A stretch of DNA of 64,000 nt from Candidatus Acetatifactor stercoripullorum (GTDB lineage Bacteria; Bacillota; Clostridia; Lachnospirales; Lachnospiraceae): contig DXGH01000072.1 in assembly GCA_019114005.1 (NCBI GenBank), forward strand, positions 36,791 to 100,790, in the 5' to 3' direction. How positions within the stretch are numbered: position 1 is the stretch's first letter; every line of letters begins with the position of its first letter. A program made the position numbers and the translations under genes. Shown here one piece after another: positions 16,986 to 26,504 of this stretch. Below the pieces are notes generated by a model. The model ran no database searches. It was not told the DNA's origin and saw only the letters and a program-made list of their open reading frames with translations.

Positions 16986-18719
16986 TTACTTTCCAAGCAA
17001 AAAGATTCGATCTTGATGCACACTGTCCGCAAGAAGCTCCTGCTTGAGAGACAGACCGTAGACCTCCTCCATCACAGTCAAAACCTCTTCCCAATCCGCC
17101 TCAGATTTTACCAGAACCACTGCCTGCTCCAAAGAGGCCACAGATTCCCTGTCCCTTCTCTCAATCAGCTCGCTCAGACGCACAAGAAGGGTTTTTTCAT
17201 AATGAGTAAATTCCAGCAGATTCTCATAATAACCCACTCCTTCATAGACGCAGATACAGGGAAGGGAGGCATATTCCTGGGAAAGCTCTTCCTGTTTTTC
17301 GTAACCCCGATAAAGATAGCTGCCGTCATAGTCAAAAAGCCCAAGAACCTGCCAAAGCAGGCAGATGCCGCAGACTGTCCCCGCAAAAATGCCCTTCTTA
17401 TTGCCAAAATAGCCCTCCAGCTTTCCCAGCCACAAAACCAGCGCAAGGGCACCCCAAAGACACACAAAGGGAAACAGCGGCATGATATACCGGTCCACCA
17501 GATAAGGGGACATTCTGGCCGCCAAAAAGAAATAGCCCACAGGAGGTACGAAAAGCAGGCAGATTTCGGCCAGAGGCTTTTTTTTCTTTTGCAGGCACAC
17601 AAGCCCCCACACTGCGCAGCACAGCCCCATGGCGCATAAAATCCACATCAGATTCCCAAAGGTTCTGGAGACCAGGATTTCCAAGAAGGCAGACAGCCTC
17701 TGTCCATAGCCGGAAACACCGGCGGCTAGATTCTCAAGGGCCTCCACCCCACGGGAGCTGGAAAACACATCCGAAAGAGCAAAGGGAAACAGTAAAATGC
17801 CTGCTGCAGCCGCAATCACCATAGATCGCACCAGGCAAAGGCATTCTCTGAAACGCCGTTTCCAAAGAAGCCCTGCAGCCAGGGTAAGAAACAAAAAAAT
17901 ACAGTAAAACAGGAAAAAATACTGGGTCAAAAAGCCAAGCACCGTAACTGCAATCAGCCTGAAATTTTTCTTTTCAAACCCACTGTGCTGCCATTTCTGC
18001 ATACAAATGTAAAAAAACGCCACACAGAAAAAGGTCAATACCCCATACATCCGTATGAGAAGCACACAGGCCATGGCCCCGGTGGAAAGTCCGTAGAAAA
18101 GAGCCGCTAAAATTCCCGAAAGCCGCGCCTTGTCCGGTATTCCAAAAAGGCAGGCAAACTGCCGTCCCAGCCTCATCAATAGAAGCATCGTGCCAACAGC
18201 TGCTGTCAGATTGATCACGCAGCCCATGAAGGGCTTGATCTGTCCCCGAAACAAGGAACACACTGTGTGCAGCAGCATAAAATGCAGCGGAGGATGATTG
18301 TCATCCTTCACATTGAAATACACGGAGACGTAGTTAAAGGCGTCCTTATCATCCACAGTAATGTAATCCGAAAATTCCTCCGCGCCAATCCACACCGGTT
18401 CCTCATAGACATCCGCCTGATAGGACAAAAGCTTGCTGTTTCCCCTGTTTTGTACCACATCCTTACATGTGCTCCAGAGGTTTCCCATGGTTTCGGAAAA
18501 ACTTTCCCCACGAATCTCATTTTCCACAAACTTAGCCAGTCTCCCCTGGGGCTGGGTGGGCACAATCCAGGGATTAAACTCCCCATTGGCAAGCTCGAAG
18601 CTCAAAAGCTCATCCATGTGATAGCCTTCCTTTTGGGATATGCCAAAGGAAAGCACGATCACACAAAGCAGTATGGCTGCAATTTCCCAGCTTTTTTCTT
18701 TTAACCTTCCTTTTTTCAT
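16986..18719 (-). CDS. GT39/ArnT-like membrane glycosyltransferase
   Basis: A 577-residue protein with about twelve membrane spans. The first outer loop has YHMDELLSFELA, a D-E pair like the catalytic acid of PMT/ArnT enzymes, and further on DDNHPPLHF precedes TM2, matching the H-P-P-L motif of GT39-type (PMT_2) proteins; LIRMYGVLTFF fits the later conserved Arg-x-Tyr. The C-terminal 120 residues are soluble and probably extracytoplasmic. Such enzymes transfer a sugar from polyprenyl phosphate to an acceptor on the outer face. The donor is unknown. It sits 15 bp behind the DUF6044-type gene in the same strand series. Confidence 0.78.
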   Translation of the reverse strand: MKKGRLKEKSWEIAAILLCVIVLSFGISQKEGYHMDELLSFELANGEFNPWIVPTQPQGRLAKFVENEIRGESFSETMGNLWSTCKDVVQNRGNSKLLSYQADVYEEPVWIGAEEFSDYITVDDKDAFNYVSVYFNVKDDNHPPLHFMLLHTVCSLFRGQIKPFMGCVINLTAAVGTMLLLMRLGRQFACLFGIPDKARLSGILAALFYGLSTGAMACVLLIRMYGVLTFFCVAFFYICMQKWQHSGFEKKNFRLIAVTVLGFLTQYFFLFYCIFLFLTLAAGLLWKRRFRECLCLVRSMVIAAAAGILLFPFALSDVFSSSRGVEALENLAAGVSGYGQRLSAFLEILVSRTFGNLMWILCAMGLCCAVWGLVCLQKKKKPLAEICLLFVPPVGYFFLAARMSPYLVDRYIMPLFPFVCLWGALALVLWLGKLEGYFGNKKGIFAGTVCGICLLWQVLGLFDYDGSYLYRGYEKQEELSQEYASLPCICVYEGVGYYENLLEFTHYEKTLLVRLSELIERRDRESVASLEQAVVLVKSEADWEEVLTVMEEVYGLSLKQELLADSVHQDRIFLLGK

Positions 18720-18734
18720 GGGCGCCTCACAAGT

Positions 18735-20501
18735 TTATAAAATTTCATATAGGAAAATACGGTAATAGCTGTCCTGGGTCTCAAAGGGCTCCTCTCTCAC
18801 CAGCCTAAGCCCCGTCTCCTCCCCATTTTCAATCCAGGCGGCGGAAAGCAGATATTTTCCTCCCAGCTCCTTAAGGGCGGACACATCCAGGGCGTAATCC
18901 TGAAAATAAAATCCATTTTTCTCTATGGTATAATAGCCAGGGCATTCCGCAGAAAACAAGTAACAGCGGTTTCCCCAATCATCAAAATATTCCTGTAAAT
19001 ACTGGCTCTTTTCCAGCTCAGGAGCAATAATCTCACGAAAGCTGTGCTTGTATTCCAGGGAATAATTGTTGGAATACCCGTCCAGACAGTAAAATCCCTG
19101 ATAAAGCGCGGCGGCAGGGTCAATGCCAAGGCTCACCACCCGATAATCCTCCGGCTTTTCTCCTGTCTGCTCCAAAAGATATGCTTCCACCTGCTCCATC
19201 ACGCCTATGGCGTAATAATCCCGAAAGGACAAAAGACCATAATCAGGGTTGCGCAGCTTCTGCACATTGGGCTTTAGATTGCTGTTTCTTAAAACCTCCA
19301 CCCCCGTTAGAATCGTCACGGCTGCAAAACAAAAAAGTCCTGCCCCCGCAAGAAACCGTCCCGCCACAAGGCTGCCTGAAAGGGCTCTCTTTTCCCCTCT
19401 CACAAAGTGAAGCAGGCAAAGCCCAAGCTCCAGCTCACAGGCCAGCAAAAGATACCACAGGCAGGGAGCCAGCCACAAAAGCCGGTCCGCCTGGAAAGCT
19501 CCCAGGACCGAAAGCCTTGTGCGAAGCAAAATTCCCAGGCCGCTGTCCCAGAGGGCAGATACCAGAGCAAGCGCAAAAACCACCCCGAGAGAAATCCCCA
19601 TGGCCCCCAGAATCTTCCGTTCCTTTTCCCGCCGGAAAGCCCCGGTGAGGAGAGAAAACACCCCGGCAAGAACGGCTCCTCCCAAAATCCACTGGTGGTA
19701 GTCTCCACTATGCTGCCCTCCCTGCAGAAAGCCCGTAAGGAGACTATTCCAAAAGGGCTCCGCCGTCAAAACATATTCCTCCTTGTGGGAAACCGCGCTT
19801 GGTATCCACCCAAGCAGCTGTCCCAAAAGGCGGAAATTTTCCACTACATAGATTCCCGTCATCATCCCAAGGCAAAAAAGGGGCAGGCGGCGGCGCCCCC
19901 TCTGACTGGGCAGAAGCGTCCACAAAAGTCCCATACCGATCACCCCAAAGCCGATGAGCACCAGGGAAGAGCATAAGGCGTACATTGCACTATACCCAAA
20001 GGCAAAGGCTCTGTACTTTTTATTCCTCAGCTGAAGGAAGCTCCAGAAAAGCAGGGGCAGCCCATACTGTGACAGCCCGTATACCGGCAGAAAGGGCAGG
20101 TATGCGTATAGAATTCCCACAGCCATGGCAGCCGCCGGATGCGCTCTTGGAATTTCCCTTGTCAGAAGGTACATTCCTACATAGCCGCACAGACTTCCCA
20201 GAAGCTGCATGGACACCAGTGCCCAAAAAGGACGCATGACCAAAAAAAGAAGCACAAATCCGGGCGCAGGCAGCGTCAGTGCAGTTTTGTCGGCTCCGTT
20301 CATAAATTCCGGCAGGAGATTCCCGTCAAAGAGATGCTTCGCCTGCAGCATATAGCCGATCAGTTCTCCGTCCAGCTGATCATGATAGGTTACAATGGCG
20401 TCCTGCCCTAAGATCAGATAAGGCACAAGCATTGCCAGGACGGCGCCAAAGCCCAGAAAAAAACAGATATTATGCAGTTTTATTTCCTTCTGTGCAGGCA
20501 T
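18735..20501 (-). CDS. DUF6044-like polytopic membrane protein (copy 1)
   Basis: The protein has 588 residues. The loop after TM1 reads VTYHDQLDGELIGYML, the H-D-Q-L-D motif of DUF6044 proteins. About eleven further spans and an extracytoplasmic C-terminal region follow, with DGYSNNYSLEYKHSFREII. A paralogue at 47872-49611 shares both landmarks in the same order. DUF6044 proteins occur in capsule and teichoic-acid-type loci and look like GT-C enzymes, but no reaction is established to my knowledge. The start overlaps the upstream gene by about 30 bp; I chose ATG at 20501, with GTG at 20507 possible. Confidence 0.75.
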   Translation of the reverse strand: MPAQKEIKLHNICFFLGFGAVLAMLVPYLILGQDAIVTYHDQLDGELIGYMLQAKHLFDGNLLPEFMNGADKTALTLPAPGFVLLFLVMRPFWALVSMQLLGSLCGYVGMYLLTREIPRAHPAAAMAVGILYAYLPFLPVYGLSQYGLPLLFWSFLQLRNKKYRAFAFGYSAMYALCSSLVLIGFGVIGMGLLWTLLPSQRGRRRLPLFCLGMMTGIYVVENFRLLGQLLGWIPSAVSHKEEYVLTAEPFWNSLLTGFLQGGQHSGDYHQWILGGAVLAGVFSLLTGAFRREKERKILGAMGISLGVVFALALVSALWDSGLGILLRTRLSVLGAFQADRLLWLAPCLWYLLLACELELGLCLLHFVRGEKRALSGSLVAGRFLAGAGLFCFAAVTILTGVEVLRNSNLKPNVQKLRNPDYGLLSFRDYYAIGVMEQVEAYLLEQTGEKPEDYRVVSLGIDPAAALYQGFYCLDGYSNNYSLEYKHSFREIIAPELEKSQYLQEYFDDWGNRCYLFSAECPGYYTIEKNGFYFQDYALDVSALKELGGKYLLSAAWIENGEETGLRLVREEPFETQDSYYRIFLYEIL

Positions 20502-21906
20502 ACGCACCCATCCCTTTCTCCATCAGCAAAAGGCTAAAGACCATCCACACACAGGTCACCCCTATGGTATTTTTATAGTCCATCATTCCTGCTCCCTGCA
20601 TGGTATACCAAAAGATAAGTCCCAAACAGGACACCCCCAGAATAAGAACCGAAAAGAAATTTCTGCCTGAAATAAGGCTCCTGTCCAGAAAAATACAAAA
20701 TACCCCAAGAATCGCCCCAAGGCAGAGCGCTGCCGCAAACCACCAGCAGCTGTAATCCATATAAATCCGGGACAGCACCGGCGTGTAATGGCGCATGATC
20801 TCATAATTTCTCCCGGAATAGGAATCATATCCTCTGCCTGTAAGCTGCATCTGCAGCGCAATGGGAGAGACTGTGTACGCCGCCGCATCCCAGGCAATCT
20901 CATGGAGAATATGTGCCCGGTTCTGCTCCCAGGCCTGTTTGGAGAGGGCAAGGAAAAATTCCCGGGCTTCCTCCGTTCCCAGGGCCTCCTCCACTGCCGG
21001 GCCAAACACCATAGCCATGTTGTCTGCATAATAAGCGCTGGCTTGGACATCTCCCCAGTCTAAGATCTCCCGAAGCTGTTCCGGAAAGCCTTCATAATAG
21101 GACATAAGACTGGTCCACGCCGTACGGCTTACCAGACATGCCTCCAGGCTTTTTTCGTTTTTTCCATAATATCCCTTTACCTGCGTCAGACTGTTCATTC
21201 CTATGATTGTTGCCCCAAAGGCCAAGAAAATCACAAATTGTCTGGCAAACCGCCAAATGTCCTGACGTCTTGTTTCCTGGCAGTTCCCTCTCCGAACCAG
21301 TCCAAAAATCCGGACCAGCCCCCAAAGAAGCACAAGCACCGGGGGAATGGCCCCCAGAAGCAGATATTCTGGCAAAAGCAGAGCGCACAAAAGCCAGAAG
21401 GACGCAAGTTTCACCATCTGCCTTACCCGCAGCATACCCTTTCGCACCGTCTCCAGAGAAATAGAAAGCTCCAGCAGAAAAAAGGACGAGACAAGAGAAT
21501 AGGGAAGCACCGCCAGATGGCACTGCATGGCCATGGGCAACGTCAGGACGGCCAGACTCCCCCAGAGATTCAGGGCTCTCTTTGTTTTTTTCAGCCCCAT
21601 CAAAAGCCGGTGGGCCGCATAGCAGGCTACCAGCAGCTGCACCACATACATCACGCAATAATAGGGAAGTCCCGCAAGCCCCTCAATCCCTCTTGCCAAA
21701 AGCAAAAACACGGGATAAAGGATTCCCGTATACTCATCGCATATAAAGTTTTTGCTGATTTCCACGTAAAAAAGGCTCTCCCCAAACTGCGGAAGCTTGG
21801 AAAAATTCAGACACATCCAGGTCATGCCAAAGACGATCTGGATGGAAAAATCTATGAAAATCACTCTGCCCAGAATGGCAGATATATGCCTGACTGCCCT
21901 CTGCAT
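20470..21906 (-). CDS. Polytopic membrane protein of unknown family, GT-C-like
   Basis: A 478-residue protein with about ten hydrophobic segments. After TM1 the loop YVEISKNFICDEYTGILYP includes acidic residues at the place where GT-C enzymes hold their catalytic acid, but I do not recognise the family. A large outer loop (about 260-360) precedes the final spans. The start is ATG at 21906, 6 nt after GGAG; an ATG 6 nt upstream abuts the ribosome site and is less likely. Its 3' end overlaps the DUF6044-like gene by about 32 bp, so the two are probably coupled. Confidence 0.6.
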   Translation of the reverse strand: MQRAVRHISAILGRVIFIDFSIQIVFGMTWMCLNFSKLPQFGESLFYVEISKNFICDEYTGILYPVFLLLARGIEGLAGLPYYCVMYVVQLLVACYAAHRLLMGLKKTKRALNLWGSLAVLTLPMAMQCHLAVLPYSLVSSFFLLELSISLETVRKGMLRVRQMVKLASFWLLCALLLPEYLLLGAIPPVLVLLWGLVRIFGLVRRGNCQETRRQDIWRFARQFVIFLAFGATIIGMNSLTQVKGYYGKNEKSLEACLVSRTAWTSLMSYYEGFPEQLREILDWGDVQASAYYADNMAMVFGPAVEEALGTEEAREFFLALSKQAWEQNRAHILHEIAWDAAAYTVSPIALQMQLTGRGYDSYSGRNYEIMRHYTPVLSRIYMDYSCWWFAAALCLGAILGVFCIFLDRSLISGRNFFSVLILGVSCLGLIFWYTMQGAGMMDYKNTIGVTCVWMVFSLLLMEKGMGAYACTEGNKTA

Positions 21907-21917
21907 ACTCATCTCCG

Positions 21918-23045
21918 TTAGCGATAAAACTTTTTGATGGTGTCACTGATATAGTCCACCTGATCAAGGGTCAAACCATAATACATAGGAAGCCTTGCCA
22001 GTCTTTCGCTCTCCCTTGTAGTATATCTGTCCTCCCCGTGGAAGCGGCCGAATTTCCGCCCGGCGGGAGCCGTGTGCAGCGGGATGTAATGGAATACGGA
22101 CAAAATGCCATTCTCTTTCAGATACTGGATCAGAGCAGTCCGTTCCTCCAAATCCGCCGCCTTGATATAAAACATATGGGCATTGTGGACACAGCCTTGC
22201 GGCACCACAGGAAGTTTCACCTTTCCTGCTTCCTCCAAAGGCTTAAGATTCTCGTAATAACGGTTCCAGCAGGAAAGTCTTGCCTCATTGATCTCATCGG
22301 CCTTTTCCAGCTGGGCGTAGAGGTAAGCGGCATTCATATCGCTGGGGAGATAAGAGGAGCCAAAATTCACCCAGGTATATTTATCGATCTGCCCTCTGTA
22401 AAATTTACTGCGGTTGGTTCCCTTTTCCCGTATGATCTCCGCATCCTCCACATTCTTCTCATCCCGGATCAAAAGTGCGCCGCCTTCGCCCATGCTGTAA
22501 TTTTTCGTCTCATGGAAGCTGAAGCACCCGTAGTCCCCAAAGGTTCCCAGCGCCTTTCCCTGATAAGAGGCCATGATGCCCTGGGCTGCATCCTCAATGA
22601 CCATCAAACCGTATTTGTCTGCAAGCTCCATAATTTTATTCATCTCACAGGCTACCCCTGCATAATGCACCGGCACAATAGCTTTGGTCTTGTCTGTAAT
22701 CGCTGCCTCTATGAGATTTTCGTCCATATTCATGGTATCCGGCCGGATATCCACAAACACAGGCACAGCCCCTCTTAACACAAATGCGTCCGCTGTGGAC
22801 ACAAAGGTATAGGAGGGCATAATAATCTCGTCCCCCGGCCCCACGCCTGCAAGCAGCGCAGCCATCTCCGTGGCGTGGGTACAGGAGGTGGTCAGCAGGC
22901 ATTTTGCCGTTTTCGTCCGCCTCTCTATCCATTCATTGCATTTGTGGGTATAGGGCCCGTCCCCACATATTTTCTGGTTCTCCACGCACTCCCTGATATA
23001 ATCTACAGCCTTCTCTTCGTAAGGCGGCACATTAAAATTGATCAT
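21918..23045 (-). CDS. rffA: dTDP-4-amino-4,6-dideoxygalactose transaminase, WecE/RffA type
   Basis: This PLP-dependent DegT-family enzyme (375 residues) matches E. coli WecE along its whole length: CGDGPYT near the N-terminus, GDEIIMPSYTFVSTADAFVL, VPVHYAGVACEM, the PLP-Lys motif CFSFHETKNYSMGEGG, REKGTNRSKFYRGQVDKYTW-like text (here RGQIDKYTW) and VFHYIPLH. WecE converts dTDP-4-keto-6-deoxyglucose, the RmlB product, to dTDP-Fuc4N using glutamate. RmlA and RmlB are encoded at 8167-10222, so the substrate is made by this locus. Neighbours are GtrB- and GtrII-like genes. No N-acetyltransferase of the WecD type is adjacent, so the final sugar is uncertain. Confidence 0.92.
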   Translation of the reverse strand: MINFNVPPYEEKAVDYIRECVENQKICGDGPYTHKCNEWIERRTKTAKCLLTTSCTHATEMAALLAGVGPGDEIIMPSYTFVSTADAFVLRGAVPVFVDIRPDTMNMDENLIEAAITDKTKAIVPVHYAGVACEMNKIMELADKYGLMVIEDAAQGIMASYQGKALGTFGDYGCFSFHETKNYSMGEGGALLIRDEKNVEDAEIIREKGTNRSKFYRGQIDKYTWVNFGSSYLPSDMNAAYLYAQLEKADEINEARLSCWNRYYENLKPLEEAGKVKLPVVPQGCVHNAHMFYIKAADLEERTALIQYLKENGILSVFHYIPLHTAPAGRKFGRFHGEDRYTTRESERLARLPMYYGLTLDQVDYISDTIKKFYR

Positions 23046-23054
23046 AAGCTCCTC

Positions 23055-24008
23055 CTATCTCTTCCATGCCCCAAGCACACTGCCCTGAACATTGTCCGTC
23101 ACCTTGCTGATAATATATTTGGGTCTCCCCTTGACCTCCTCGTAGATTCTTGCAATGTAATGCCCGATGATGCCCAGACTCAGCATCAGAAACCCTCCGA
23201 TAATCAAGATTAAAAGAATCACTGTGGTAAAGCCCTCTACAGCAGTTCCCATAAGATACTTCACAAGAGTCTGTACCGCAAGTATAATGCTGAATAAAAT
23301 GGAAATCATTCCCATCACCGTCACCAGCTGCAGCGGCAGTGTGCTGAAGGAGGTTGCGTTTGCCACCGCATATTTCATCAGACTGAAAAAAGACCATTTG
23401 CTTTCTCCATACTGGCGCTCCTGCACTTCATAGGAAACCGTCTCCGTGCGAAAGCCTGACCAGAAGGTCAGCGCCCTGAAAAAGGTATTCCGTTCAGGCA
23501 GCCCTAACAGCACATCCACCACCTTGCGGTCTAACAGCTTAAAATCCGAGGAGGCGTTCATGTCCATCTTAATCAGACGGCTCATTATCTTATAAAACAG
23601 CCCGGCTGACAGCTTGTGTCCCAGGCTTTCCTTCCCCCTGCTCTTTTTGATCCCTTCTACGATCTCTGCCCCTTCCTTCCATTTTTTCCACATTTCAGGA
23701 ATCGCCCCCGGAGGGTGCTGCAGATCGCAGTCCATGACAATCACGGCATCCCCCGATGCCATGGCAAGTCCCGCAAAAATCCCTGCTTCCTTGCCAAAAT
23801 TACGGCTGAATTCCGCTCCCTTGATTCGAGGGTCTCTCTCTGCTTCCTTTCGGATTTCCTCAAAGGTGCCGTCTCTGGAGCCATCACTGATAAAAACCAG
23901 TTCGTATTCGATCTGATTTTCCGTGAGCATGCCGGAAAGCACACGAGCCGTATTGGAAATATTCTGCTCCTCATTATAAGCGGGCAGTACAATGGATAGC
24001 AAGGCCAT
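23055..24008 (-). CDS. GtrB-like polyprenyl-phosphate glycosyltransferase
   Basis: A GT2 enzyme of 317 residues that should transfer a sugar from its nucleotide donor to undecaprenyl phosphate on the inner membrane face. The catalytic domain shows SDGSRDGTFEE (41-51), DCDLQHPP (about 93-100) and ERQYGESKW; two C-terminal spans (about 225-250 and 262-290) end in the GIIGHYIARIYEEVKGRP segment typical of GtrB/ArnC. It follows a GtrII-like GT-C gene and precedes the WecE-type aminotransferase, so it may load Fuc4N or a hexose; this is inference. Confidence 0.9.
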   Translation of the reverse strand: MALLSIVLPAYNEEQNISNTARVLSGMLTENQIEYELVFISDGSRDGTFEEIRKEAERDPRIKGAEFSRNFGKEAGIFAGLAMASGDAVIVMDCDLQHPPGAIPEMWKKWKEGAEIVEGIKKSRGKESLGHKLSAGLFYKIMSRLIKMDMNASSDFKLLDRKVVDVLLGLPERNTFFRALTFWSGFRTETVSYEVQERQYGESKWSFFSLMKYAVANATSFSTLPLQLVTVMGMISILFSIILAVQTLVKYLMGTAVEGFTTVILLILIIGGFLMLSLGIIGHYIARIYEEVKGRPKYIISKVTDNVQGSVLGAWKR

Positions 24009-24021
24009 TTTTTATCCTCCG

Positions 24022-25575
24022 TCAGTGATTCACATTTTCCGTCTTTACATATAAAATTCCATCCACTACCTTTGTGGACGTCTTGCCCGGAAAGCTTTCC
24101 ATTTCCACATATTCCGGGGATTCATAAATATCCTCCATAGCCTGGGCTGGCAGAAAATTCAAAGTAGCTCCCAGATAGTTTTTCATAAATGCCTCATAAT
24201 TATCGCTGGTGTATAACAGGCTGTCCCCATTTAAACCGATCATGTTGGAAGTCACATCCCCCGTGATATCCGTAAGGGGAAACTGATGATCCCCCACCAC
24301 GCCCACAATGGCAATGGGGATGCCCTGATAGTATCCTTCCGTCTGCTCTATCCGGTCCAGCAGCCTGACACAGTAGGCATAGGTTTTCTCATAACGCTTT
24401 TCCAGATTGGAGTATCCGATATTGTCCGTGACGCCGTAGTGAAACACCAAAGCTCCTGCCCCCAAAAGGGCACACCACTGCATAGCTCCGTTCCCGGGCA
24501 AAGCTTTTGCGTATCTGCTTACAAAGGCTGTCATGACGATCAGATAGATCACCCACTGATACCGCATCAGCAGATGATAAGTCAAATCCGGGGAAATAAA
24601 CAGGATGGCGTTTGTCACAAGGGGCAGCACAGCTGCCAATAATGCCATTATAACGAAAAATGCCGGATTCTTCCACCATTTTTTCCGAAGGCACAGCGCT
24701 GTAAGGGTCCAGGCTGCCGAAATTCCCAGAATTATAATTGCCGCCGCTGAAATCCATCCGTTAAACAACACATTTCCCTTCAGGCTGAAGGCCCCAAAGT
24801 CCCTGTACGAAACGGCAAGCATCTCCATCAGTCCTTCCCCCGAAGCCCCGGCGCTCTCCAGGGTGTTTATCCCCTGGTAGGTATCCAGCTCCTTGCCCTG
24901 AATCCGCAGGAGCACCTGCAAAATAACGTAATACATGCCCGCCCCCAACAAGCCCATATACAAATAGCGCAGACTTTTTTGCAGCTTTTCCCTAAGGGTC
25001 AGCGTGTCCATAAGCGTCATAAGAATACAGTAAATGCTAAGCAGCATGGCAACAGACACATACGCCTGATAGGTTCCCATGCTGAATGCCAGGCAGATGC
25101 CTCCGCCCAGAAAGCCCAGACGCTTTTTTTTCGTAAAAAGCACCGCCAGTATAGCCAGAAAAAGAGCCAGCATATAGCCGTCCAGGGTAAATACATAGGC
25201 AAAGGTGGATGCCAGCGCCGGAAAGGAAACCAAAAGCCCGCTGATAAGCACTATGGCCACAGAGTCCCTCACCTCCAAAAGCTCTGTCAGCGCCGCTGCC
25301 GAAAGGGCCAAAAACAAAAGGCCCAGCACTCCGATGAGCCAGGGAAGTGTGTAATAAGAGGAAAATCCGCAGGCAATCATCAAAAACCACCTGCCTGAGG
25401 TAATCATATTCTGATCAAAATACATGCTGTCTAAGCCGTCATGATTGGGAATATCCGACAGCATGACAGGCATATGAATCAAAAGCCCCAGAATAAACGC
25501 CGATAAAAAGGCGATTTTCCATTCCCTTTTGATTCTCCTGTTCAATGACTGCAATGCCTCAGTGGGAGTCAACAT
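24022..25575 (-). CDS. GtrII-like membrane glucosyltransferase
   Basis: A 517-residue membrane protein matching the GtrII (Glucos_trans_II) layout: a cytoplasmic N-terminus, TM1, then LSDIPNHDGLDSMYFDQN and GRWFLM, FTLDGYMLALFL, and MGTYQAYVSVAML later. In Shigella, GtrII adds glucose to O-antigen outside the membrane using the polyprenyl-phosphate sugar made by GtrB. A GtrB-like gene follows 13 bp downstream, making a two-gene decoration module. I chose the ATG at 25575, 6 nt after GAAGGA; a TTG at 25596 is the alternative. A paralogue of the same type is at 50860-52482. Confidence 0.82.
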   Translation of the reverse strand: MLTPTEALQSLNRRIKREWKIAFLSAFILGLLIHMPVMLSDIPNHDGLDSMYFDQNMITSGRWFLMIACGFSSYYTLPWLIGVLGLLFLALSAAALTELLEVRDSVAIVLISGLLVSFPALASTFAYVFTLDGYMLALFLAILAVLFTKKKRLGFLGGGICLAFSMGTYQAYVSVAMLLSIYCILMTLMDTLTLREKLQKSLRYLYMGLLGAGMYYVILQVLLRIQGKELDTYQGINTLESAGASGEGLMEMLAVSYRDFGAFSLKGNVLFNGWISAAAIIILGISAAWTLTALCLRKKWWKNPAFFVIMALLAAVLPLVTNAILFISPDLTYHLLMRYQWVIYLIVMTAFVSRYAKALPGNGAMQWCALLGAGALVFHYGVTDNIGYSNLEKRYEKTYAYCVRLLDRIEQTEGYYQGIPIAIVGVVGDHQFPLTDITGDVTSNMIGLNGDSLLYTSDNYEAFMKNYLGATLNFLPAQAMEDIYESPEYVEMESFPGKTSTKVVDGILYVKTENVNH

Positions 25576-25621
25576 TTTTATCCTTCCTTTCCTCAATTTG
25601 TAACAGCTCCTGGCTTATGCT

Positions 25622-26491
25622 TTAATCTGTCCTTAAATATTCCGCCAGGGTTCTTGCGATCATTTCCCGTCCCGCCTCATTGGGATGCAGCCCGTCCACT
25701 GTGTACAGCTCCATATCAGACCAGCTCTCGTGGGGATAAAAATCGTGATACAGATCAATGACCTCCACTCCCAGCTCTGCCGCCACCTGCTTTTCCGCCT
25801 CCACAAAATCCTCCAGAATGCCATAACCCGCATCCAGCTCTTCACAGGTAAGCTGCTGCACCGTATACCAGCTGTAGGTGGGCGTCACAAGGATGATCCG
25901 CAGATCGGGGTACGCCTTCCTGATGGATGTGATACTGCTTCGCAAAGCCCCAGTAAAGGTGTATTCATCATAGGGGTCCTCCTCATTATACATCACCGCA
26001 CCGCCGTGGTAATCATTGAGCCCGTGTCCGATAATGAGAATTTCCACAGCGGAAAAATCAATGTTTTCCAGCTCGTCTATGGTATCTCCAAAATATTCCG
26101 TAGCGCTCTCTCTGATCCGCACTGTCTGCTGTACGCCGAAGTCACCGGCCTCTATGGCCTTTGCCAGTCCGGCCATGGACAAGGCATCCTTGGAATATCC
26201 CATGCGTTTTTCCGTGTCCATGCGGCTTAAGCAGGTGCCCCCCAGGGCCCCGTTAAACACAGGCTCTCCCAGATAAGCGGCCAGCTTTTCCGTGACGGAG
26301 GTCTCATCCCGGACGATTCCCATGATACTGTCCCCCAAAACCACGATCCTCACCTGGGTTTTCTCCTGTCTGTTCTCCCGGCTGGAATAAGTGAGCGCAA
26401 AAAGAAGCACAAAAAACGCCGCTGCCAAGACTCCGTATAAAATTTTGCCAGAAAGTCCGTGTCCCTTCATTCCCGCTTTCTCTCCAGTCAT
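25622..26491 (-). CDS. Membrane-anchored SGNH/GDSL hydrolase
   Basis: A 289-residue protein with one N-terminal span (about 16-36) and an extracytoplasmic SGNH domain. All catalytic blocks are intact: LGDSIMG (Ser55), GALGGT, GHGLNDYHGG (Asn159) and DGLHPNEAG (Asp266, His269). Such enzymes remove or transfer O-acyl groups on glycans. It lies between the GtrII-like gene and pseG, so an acyl group on the pseudaminic-acid glycan is a possible substrate (inference). The start is ATG at 26491, 9 nt after AGAGGA and 13 bp past the pseG stop. Confidence 0.85.
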   Translation of the reverse strand: MTGEKAGMKGHGLSGKILYGVLAAAFFVLLFALTYSSRENRQEKTQVRIVVLGDSIMGIVRDETSVTEKLAAYLGEPVFNGALGGTCLSRMDTEKRMGYSKDALSMAGLAKAIEAGDFGVQQTVRIRESATEYFGDTIDELENIDFSAVEILIIGHGLNDYHGGAVMYNEEDPYDEYTFTGALRSSITSIRKAYPDLRIILVTPTYSWYTVQQLTCEELDAGYGILEDFVEAEKQVAAELGVEVIDLYHDFYPHESWSDMELYTVDGLHPNEAGREMIARTLAEYLRTD

Positions 26492-26504
26492 TTCCTGAAA
26501 TCCT

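Noticed and set aside
16893..17639. 248-codon plus-strand frame
   Set aside because: Antisense to the GT39-like gene, with Lys/His-rich text and no motif.
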